Origin: CAYFYS01 sp965202905
GTDB lineage: Bacteria > Pseudomonadota > Alphaproteobacteria > MPNO01
Direction: 5' to 3'
DNA length: 64,000 nt
NCBI GenBank assembly: GCA_965202905.1
Contig: OZ241868.1
Location: 3,100,001-3,164,000, forward strand
The position numbers and the translations under genes were made by a program. Below, piece by piece: positions 58,620-64,000 of the stretch (position 1 is its first letter; every line of letters begins with the position of its first letter). The notes under the pieces were generated by a model. The model did not search any database. It had not been told where the DNA came from and saw only the letters and a list, made by a program, of their open reading frames with translations.

Positions 58620-59003
58620 TCCGCCCATAGCGTGACCTTTCGCGGACACACCTACCGGGCGAGCAGATCGAGCCACCTCCTGTCCGGGATGGCGAATGGC
58701 TGGTACGAGATCGAGTTTGAGGACCTTGGGATAACGCCGTTCCTTGGCGGCGGCGGCGTGGGTGCAGCCAGGATTTTGACGGACATCAAACCGACCAATA
58801 TACCCGATGATCTACCCAATTTCACAGTTGACGACTCCGACACCGTGTTGGCTTGGAAACTCGGCGCCGGCGTGGGAGTCGCAATCGCGGAAAACACGGT
58901 TCTGGAGGTTCAATACAATTTCCTCGGTACGGGCGATGTCGACTTCACCGACAATAAGCTCAGGCTGCACAGCTTGGCGCTGGGCATCCGCTACAGTTTC
59001 TAG
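58620..59003 (+). pseudogene. Outer-membrane beta-barrel protein, C-terminal fragment
   Basis: The final about 105 codons read MANGWYEIEFEDLGITPFLG, GGGVGAARI, AWKLGAGVGVAIAENTVLEV, QYNFLGTGDVDF and LRLHSLALGIRYSF. They match the last strands of Omp25/RopB-like 8-stranded porins, including the terminal Phe. Upstream reading is shared for a short distance (HTYRASRSSHLLSG) then loses resemblance; there is no signal peptide. It ends 12 bp before a solitary MITE-type terminal repeat, so an element may have truncated or rearranged it. Confidence 0.65.
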
Positions 59004-59014
59004 TCGGCGCGGAT

Positions 59015-59036
59015 TTCAAACTGGGACACTGTCCCG
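59015..59036 (+). mobile_element. Solitary MITE/IS terminal repeat remnant
   Basis: ttcaaactgggacactgtcccg closely matches the right terminal repeat of the MITE at 23601-23618 (ttcaaaccgggacactac). No matching left end is seen nearby. It lies between the porin fragment and the leader of rne. Confidence 0.6.
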
Positions 59037-59412
59037 CACTCCGACGATCGATGGGCTGTGTGCGCCTTATAGGTTGAGCCTCGCCCGTGCAGCGTCTATG
59101 CTAGGCGCACTGCCCGAGGGCGGTCGCGCATCCGAGATAGATGTGCGAGCGCGGCGGATGGGACACGGTACGCGATCTGCGACGCCCGTCCGCGGCGCGA
59201 CCCGCCTAAGGATCCTTAGGAGAAAATGACGGCCGCGCTTCCAAAAGGCCTCGAAGACGGCAGCCGCCGCCGATCGGTTGGGGGACACGCTCGGCATTGC
59301 GCCGGGGACCCCGATCGCGGCACGGCGCCGCGGGCCTTGCCGGCCACTAGGCGGCCGCACGCTTCCCGACGACCGAACGGGTCGCGGCGCGGCGGCGTCG
59401 GAGACCCGAATC
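59037..59412 (+). other. Intergenic/leader region upstream of rne
   Basis: About 376 bp without a convincing gene. The frame open to rne extends back to 59278 but the sequence has no homology to RNase E and carries no good SD, so 59278-59412 is taken as 5' leader. RNase E genes are often autoregulated through their leaders; no specific structure could be identified by eye here. Confidence 0.5.
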
Positions 59413-61911
59413 ATGACCAAACGCATGTTGATCGACGGCACCCACCCCGAAGAGGCCCGTGTCGTCATAACCAGCGCCAACGGGCTCGATGAATACGATG
59501 TCGAGACCTCGACCAAACGGCAACTCAAGGGCAACATCTATCTTGCCAAGGTAACGCGCGTCGAGCCGGCGCTGCAGGCGGCCTTCGTCGATTTCGGCGG
59601 CGACCGCCACGGCTTTCTCGCCTTCAACGACATCCATCCCGACTACTTCCAGATTCCGATCGAGGACCGCGAGGCCCTGATCGCGGCGGAGAACGCCGAA
59701 CAGCAGGAGGACGACGCCGTCCAGGCGATGGTCGATGAGATCGACGGCGCGATTGACGAGCCCGACGACGACGATGCCGCCCCGGACGACGACCCCGAGG
59801 AACTCTTCACAACAGCGGACGAGTCGTCGTTCGAGGCGGAAGCCGATGCCGGGACTGGCGAGGATGCGATGCGCGAGGACTCCGTCGGCATCCCCGAACT
59901 CGAGGTCTCGGTGCTGGAACCCGCCGACACCGAAGCGGCCGAGGCGCTGCCGGATGAGCCGGTGGGCGCGGACGACGAAGACGATGGCGAGGCCAAGCCG
60001 GCCGCCGCGCCGCGCCACCGCCGGAACGCCGTGGACGGCGGCGAGGATGCCGGGTTCCGTCCCTCGCACCGCCGGGCCAGGCGCTACAAGATCCAGGAGG
60101 TCATAAAGCGCCGGCAGATCATCCTGGTCCAGGTGGTCAAGGAGGAGCGCGGTAACAAGGGCGCCGCGCTGACGACCTATATCTCGCTCGCTGGTCGGTA
60201 CTGCGTGCTGATGCCTAATACGGCGCGCGGCGGCGGCATCTCACGCAAGATCACCAACACTGCTTCGCGCCGCAAGCTCAAGGACATCCTGAATGATCTG
60301 GAGATCCAGGAAGGCATGGGCGTCATCATGCGCACCGCCGGCATGGAACGGAACAAGTCCGAGATCAAGAGGGATTTCGAGTACTTGATCCGGGCATGGG
60401 ACGATGTCCGCAAGCTGACCATGCAGTCGATGGCTCCGGCGCTGGTCTACGAGGACGCGAGCCTGATCAAGCGCGCCATCCGCGATCTCTACACCAAGGA
60501 TATCGAGGAGGTCCTGATCGAGGGCGGGGAGGCCTATCAGACCGCCAAAAAGTTCATACGGCTGATGATTCCGAGCCACGCCAAGCGCGTGCAGCCCTAT
60601 CGCGACGACAACATCCCACTGTTCCATCGCTACCAGGTCGAAGGCCAGCTCGATGCGATGCACAGCCCGGAAGTCCACCTGAAGTCGGGCGGCTACATCG
60701 TCATCCATTCGACCGAGGCGCTGGTGGCGGTCGACGTCAACTCCGGCAAGTCCACCCGCGAGCGGAACATCGAGGAGACGGCGCTCAAGACCAACCTGGA
60801 AGCGGCCGATGAGATCGCCCGCCAGCTCAGGCTGCGCGACCTGGCCGGGCTGGTGGTGATCGATTTCATCGACATGGAGGAAGCCCGCCACCTGCGCCAG
60901 GTCGAGCGCCGGTTGAAGGAGGCGTTGAAGCCCGACCGGGCGCGGATCCAGATCGGCCGCATCAGCGGCTTCGGGCTGCTCGAAATGTCGCGCCAGCGGC
61001 TGCGGCCGAGCCTGCAGGAAGCCAGCACGGAGGTCTGCCGGCAATGCCTGGGCCGGGGCTTTGTCCGGTCCACCGAATCGATGGCGCTGGTTGTGCTGCG
61101 GGCGCTGGAGGAAGAGGGCATCCGGCACCGCTCAAGCGAGATCTCGGTGGCGGTGCCGACCGCGGTGGCGCTCTACGTGCTGAACAACAAGCGCAAGGCG
61201 CTCGGCGAGATCGAGGCACGCCATGGCTTCAGCATCAGCCTCGTCGGCGACGACACGGTGATCCCGCCTGACATGCGGATCGAACGTATCAGGGCGCTGC
61301 CGAGCGAGGACGCGGCCGAGCGCGCTCCGGCGGTCGAGAACGGCGGCGACGCGGCGGAGATGCCCGAGCCCGCGGCCGCTGGCGATGAGGACGGCGAGCG
61401 CAAACGGCCACGGCGGCGGCGAGCGCGCCGCAAGGTCGCCGCTGCATCGGAGGCGACAGCGGAGACCGCAATTGAAGCCGCCGAGGACGCCGCGCAGAGC
61501 GAGACCGAATCCGAGCCCGTGACCGCGGACCCGACCGAGGCCGAAGAGGCGCAGGCGCCCAAGCGCCGCCGCCGCGGACGGCGCGGCGGGCGCGGGCGGA
61601 GCGCCCGCACGGAGGAGGCCGGGGCGGAGACCGGGACGGTGGCGGCCGACGCTGCCGAGAGCGCGCCGGACGTCGAGGTTGAGGCCGAGTTCGAGCCGAT
61701 CGCGGCGACCAATGGCGAGGAGCCTGCGCCGGAGGCCGCCGCCGAGGCGCCCGCAGATGAGGACGAGCCGGACGACAGTCACGAGTTCGACGCCGCGCAG
61801 GCGCCCGCGCCGGACGATGACGACCAGACGGGCGCTTCGGTTTCCGTTCCGCACGAGGGCGCGGCCGATCTTCCGCGCCGCCGCGGCTGGTGGCAGCGGC
61901 CGGTCGATTAG
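59413..61911 (+). CDS. rne: Ribonuclease E
   Basis: 832 residues. N-terminal S1-type domain (NIYLAKVTRVEPALQAAFVD, FGGDRHGFLAFNDIHPDYF) interrupted by an acidic insertion of about 125 residues (88-215), a usual alphaproteobacterial feature. The catalytic DNase-I-like domain has ALVAVDVNSGKSTRERNIEE and GLVVIDFIDMEEARHLRQVE, and the zinc link is EVCRQCLGRGFVRST (CxxC, about 542). The C-terminus from about 640 is disordered, with Arg-rich and Ala/Glu-rich tracts (KRRRRGRRGGRGRS) for RNA and degradosome binding. Start ATG 59413 gives MTKRMLIDGTHPEE. Confidence 0.96.
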   Translation: MTKRMLIDGTHPEEARVVITSANGLDEYDVETSTKRQLKGNIYLAKVTRVEPALQAAFVDFGGDRHGFLAFNDIHPDYFQIPIEDREALIAAENAEQQEDDAVQAMVDEIDGAIDEPDDDDAAPDDDPEELFTTADESSFEAEADAGTGEDAMREDSVGIPELEVSVLEPADTEAAEALPDEPVGADDEDDGEAKPAAAPRHRRNAVDGGEDAGFRPSHRRARRYKIQEVIKRRQIILVQVVKEERGNKGAALTTYISLAGRYCVLMPNTARGGGISRKITNTASRRKLKDILNDLEIQEGMGVIMRTAGMERNKSEIKRDFEYLIRAWDDVRKLTMQSMAPALVYEDASLIKRAIRDLYTKDIEEVLIEGGEAYQTAKKFIRLMIPSHAKRVQPYRDDNIPLFHRYQVEGQLDAMHSPEVHLKSGGYIVIHSTEALVAVDVNSGKSTRERNIEETALKTNLEAADEIARQLRLRDLAGLVVIDFIDMEEARHLRQVERRLKEALKPDRARIQIGRISGFGLLEMSRQRLRPSLQEASTEVCRQCLGRGFVRSTESMALVVLRALEEEGIRHRSSEISVAVPTAVALYVLNNKRKALGEIEARHGFSISLVGDDTVIPPDMRIERIRALPSEDAAERAPAVENGGDAAEMPEPAAAGDEDGERKRPRRRRARRKVAAASEATAETAIEAAEDAAQSETESEPVTADPTEAEEAQAPKRRRRGRRGGRGRSARTEEAGAETGTVAADAAESAPDVEVEAEFEPIAATNGEEPAPEAAAEAPADEDEPDDSHEFDAAQAPAPDDDDQTGASVSVPHEGAADLPRRRGWWQRPVD

Positions 61912-61944
61912 CGCCTGACCCCGGGGTCTGGCGGCGTCAGGCGC
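61911..61944. terminator. Bidirectional hairpin between convergent rne and aminotransferase genes
   Basis: Arms gcgcctgac (61911-61919) and gtcaggcgc (61936-61944) pair perfectly. They overlap both stop codons (TAG of rne, TCA/TGA of the aminotransferase), so a single structure can mark both mRNA ends. No T-run is present. Confidence 0.55.
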
Positions 61945-63094
61945 GCGAGGCCGTCCACCGCTCCAGCCGGGCGATGGCCTCGCGCATGTCGTCGTTGGAG
62001 CCGGCAAAGGAGATCCGCACGAAGTCGCCGCCGCGGGTCCGGTCGAAGTCCCTGCCGGGCGCCATGGCGACGCCGGCCTCGCGCAGCAGCCGATCGCACA
62101 GCGTGTCGCTGTCCAAACCCCACGGGCTGACGTCGGCATAGACGTAGAACGCGCCGTCGGCCGGCGTCAGCCGCGCCAGCCCGGCTTTGGGCAGACCGTT
62201 CAGGAGAAGCTCCCGGTTGCGCGCGTATCGGCGGACGTTCGCGTCGAGCTCCTCGCCACAGTCGAACGCCGCAAGCGCCGCGCGCTGCGCCAGGCTGGGC
62301 GGCGAGATGAACAGGTTCTGGGCGAGGCGCTCGACTGCGCACAGCAAACCCTCCGGGACGACCATCCAGCCGATACGCCAGCCGGTCATCGAGAAGTACT
62401 TGGAAAAGCTGTTGACGATGACGGCCTCGTCGGTGAAGGCGAGCGCGGTCTCCGCGAGCCCGGCATAGGTGACGCCATGATAGACCTCATCGGAGATCAG
62501 CCGGATGCCGCGCTCGCCGCAGTAGCCGGCCAGCGCCGCCAGAGCGTCGCGGTCGAGCATCGTACCGGTCGGGTTGGCCGGGCTCGCCACGATCAGCCCG
62601 TCGAGCGGCGCGCCGATGCCGTCGAGCAGCGCCGGGCTGGGCTGATAGCGCGTCTCCGGGCCGGTCGGCAGGCACACGGTCTCGATCCCCAATGCCTGCA
62701 GAATGTTGCGATAGGCCGGATAGCTTGGATCGGCGAGCGCCACCCGGTCCCCGACTTCGAAGGCGGCCAGGAACGACAGCACGAACCCACCCGAGGATCC
62801 GGTGGTCACGACGACTCGCCGGGGATCGACCGGGCGGCCATACGTCTCCCGGTAATGCGCGGCGATCCGGTCGCGCAGCCCGGGGATGCCCGTCGCCTCG
62901 GTATAGCCCAGCGTATCGGTCTCCATGGCGTGCCTGGCCGCCTCCAGAACCCCGCGCGGCGCCGAGGTGGAAGGCTGACCTATCTCCAGACGCACCACAT
63001 CGTGGCCCGCGGCCGCGCGCTCGTTGGCCGCGCGCATGACATCCATGACGACGAAGGACGGAACCGCGCCACGCGAAGAGCTTTTCAGGACCAC
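61937..63094 (-). CDS. Class I/II PLP-dependent aminotransferase
   Basis: 385 residues. VVVTTGSSGGFVLSFLAAFE, ADPSYPAYRNILQALG, VASPANPTGTMLDRDALAAL, the PLP lysine in NSFSKYFSMTGWRIGWMV, and the closing FARISFAGSNDDMREAIARL-type end (DFVRISFAGSNDDMREA) place it with aspartate/aromatic aminotransferase-like enzymes. Substrate not assignable. The preceding gene (gamma-glutamyltransferase) ends 3 bp upstream on the same strand. Confidence 0.88.
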   Translation of the reverse strand: MVLKSSSRGAVPSFVVMDVMRAANERAAAGHDVVRLEIGQPSTSAPRGVLEAARHAMETDTLGYTEATGIPGLRDRIAAHYRETYGRPVDPRRVVVTTGSSGGFVLSFLAAFEVGDRVALADPSYPAYRNILQALGIETVCLPTGPETRYQPSPALLDGIGAPLDGLIVASPANPTGTMLDRDALAALAGYCGERGIRLISDEVYHGVTYAGLAETALAFTDEAVIVNSFSKYFSMTGWRIGWMVVPEGLLCAVERLAQNLFISPPSLAQRAALAAFDCGEELDANVRRYARNRELLLNGLPKAGLARLTPADGAFYVYADVSPWGLDSDTLCDRLLREAGVAMAPGRDFDRTRGGDFVRISFAGSNDDMREAIARLERWTASRA

Positions 63095-63097
63095 GGT

Positions 63098-64000
63098 CTA
63101 TCTTTCGGCGCTGACCGCCAGGCCGAAGCCGCGCGGATCGGTTTGAAACCGGCAGATGTCCACCTTGCGCTGGATCCCCGCCGGACAATGGATCGCGTTG
63201 AGCCGTCCGGCATCGCCCCTTTCGGCCGCGACGGCTTCCCTCAAAGGGGTCTTGCGGTAAAGGACCGAGCCCGAGACCCGGGCGAGCGCCGGCGCCGCGG
63301 CCGGCCCGCCCGAGGCCGCGATCGCGTAGTAGGAATTGCCGGTGTTCTCGTTGAAGACAACCGCCAGAGAGAAGGCCCCACGCGCCGGCCCGCCGCCTGG
63401 TGTCGAGACGAAGACGCCGGTGCCCGGGACGATCCGGCCGATGCCGAACGGACCGTTCATGGTCAGCCCGCAGGCCACCGCGCCGCCCCGGCGGTCCATG
63501 ACGACGAAGCCGGTCGTGCCGCGGTCGCGGGGTTCCGGTCGCGGTGCGGCATCGCGCACGGGCGTGTAGGCGTCGCCCCGGAACCGACGACCCCACAGCG
63601 CGGCGGCCGCCGTTCCAGCCACCGTCGCGACCGTGTGGTTGCCGAACCTGAACGTGGCCGGCTCGCGCCAGGTCGGTGTCCAGCTTCGCATCGCCCGAAC
63701 CGGCAGCGACCTGCCGATCGCCGCTGCCCCGGCGGCGAAACGATTGGCCAGCGGCCCGCCATAGAGCGCGCCGGCGCCATTGGCCCGGATCTGCCCGATG
63801 GTCGTGGCCAGCGCGACCTGCTCGAACCCGTCGCCTTCGTCCAGCGGCGCGCCGTTGCGCCGCAGGAAGATCGCCCGGGCGGTCGGGTCTGCCGCCAGAC
63901 GGGCGGCCTCGGGACGGCTCGCCCGCGCCAGGGCGCGCGAGATCCGGCCACCGAACCGCGCGGCCCGCTCGCCCGGCAGCACGAGCTGCGACCAGGGCAG
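63098..64000 (-). CDS. Gamma-glutamyltransferase, C-terminal part (5' end off the window)
   Basis: About 300 residues from the window edge. It opens LPWSQLVLPGERAARFG, matching the large-subunit LPWxxLxxPA region, then the autoprocessing region DRGTTGFVVMDRRGGAVAC (Thr nucleophile of the small subunit) and GPFGIGRIVPGTGVFVSTPGGG. GGT hydrolyses gamma-glutamyl bonds of glutathione and related compounds, usually in the periplasm. The small-subunit half appears shorter and more diverged than canonical GGT. It is upstream of, and probably cotranscribed with, the aminotransferase. Confidence 0.82.
   Translation of the reverse strand: MPWSQLVLPGERAARFGGRISRALARASRPEAARLAADPTARAIFLRRNGAPLDEGDGFEQVALATTIGQIRANGAGALYGGPLANRFAAGAAAIGRSLPVRAMRSWTPTWREPATFRFGNHTVATVAGTAAAALWGRRFRGDAYTPVRDAAPRPEPRDRGTTGFVVMDRRGGAVACGLTMNGPFGIGRIVPGTGVFVSTPGGGPARGAFSLAVVFNENTGNSYYAIAASGGPAAAPALARVSGSVLYRKTPLREAVAAERGDAGRLNAIHCPAGIQRKVDICRFQTDPRGFGLAVSAER

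Overview
The window is a very GC-rich (about 70% by eye) bacterial chromosome segment, almost certainly from an alphaproteobacterium. The strongest lineage clue is the right-hand housekeeping block rne / amidase / PBP1A / prfB, with glnE and a DUF455 gene further left. No rRNA, tRNA or CRISPR array is visible. Much of the rest is acyl-CoA and aromatic-ring catabolism, typical of a free-living or host-associated marine or soil heterotroph.

Layout. (1) 1-7452, minus strand: eight tightly overlapping genes (acyl-CoA ligase, acyl-CoA dehydrogenase, two hydratase/hydrolases, an SDR, two 3-hydroxyacyl-CoA dehydrogenase-type proteins and a CaiB/BaiF CoA-transferase). The enzyme set matches what is needed to take an alicyclic acid such as cyclohexanecarboxylate to an open-chain acyl-CoA. 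(2) 7523-12080: a KefB-like antiporter, an MFS carrier and an alpha/beta hydrolase, separated by unusual short tandem repeats. (3) 12225-18740: an acyl-CoA ligase and MetY (divergent), a hydrolase, then an LvaC/LvaA/LvaB-like dehydrogenase, kinase and DUF6285 module predicted to phosphorylate and dehydroxylate 4-hydroxyacyl-CoAs. (4) 18827-21805: a two-subunit Rieske dioxygenase and a VanA-like Rieske oxygenase. (5) 22055-23618: a tandem array of a MITE-like element (18-bp terminal inverted repeats) and a promoter/mini-gene/hairpin cassette. The two mini-genes encode 56- and 54-residue peptides with a constant leader-like half and a variable tail, compatible with lasso-type RiPP precursors. 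The array abuts a truncated higA. (6) 23852-27931: a single-chain type IIG-like restriction-modification enzyme. (7) 28025-34475: MFS, SMP-30, SDR, a decayed TRAP transporter, a sulfatase and a KynB-like hydrolase. (8) 34584-39945: histidine utilisation genes hutF-hutG-hutU with divergent hutI. (9) 40259-47226: an AsmA/YhdP-like giant protein, glnE and a DUF455 gene. (10) 47278-49371: a scrap of a type I restriction operon (hsdS tail, intact DUF262-DUF1524 nuclease gene, hsdR head) bounded by a perfect 21-bp direct repeat. (11) 49418-64000: a catalytically dead HtrA-like protein, a thioesterase, a broken luciferase-like gene, prfB with its programmed frameshift, mrcA, an amidase, small dimeric proteins, an outer-membrane-protein fragment, rne, an aminotransferase and a partial gamma-glutamyltransferase.

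Two themes run through the window. First, short tandem duplications of 10-23 bp sit at gene borders, sometimes copying a ribosome-binding site plus start codon, and once expanding inside an enzyme. Second, mobile or defence genes are present mainly as fragments (higA, hsdS, hsdR, MITEs), with two intact survivors: the type IIG enzyme and the DUF262-DUF1524 nuclease.
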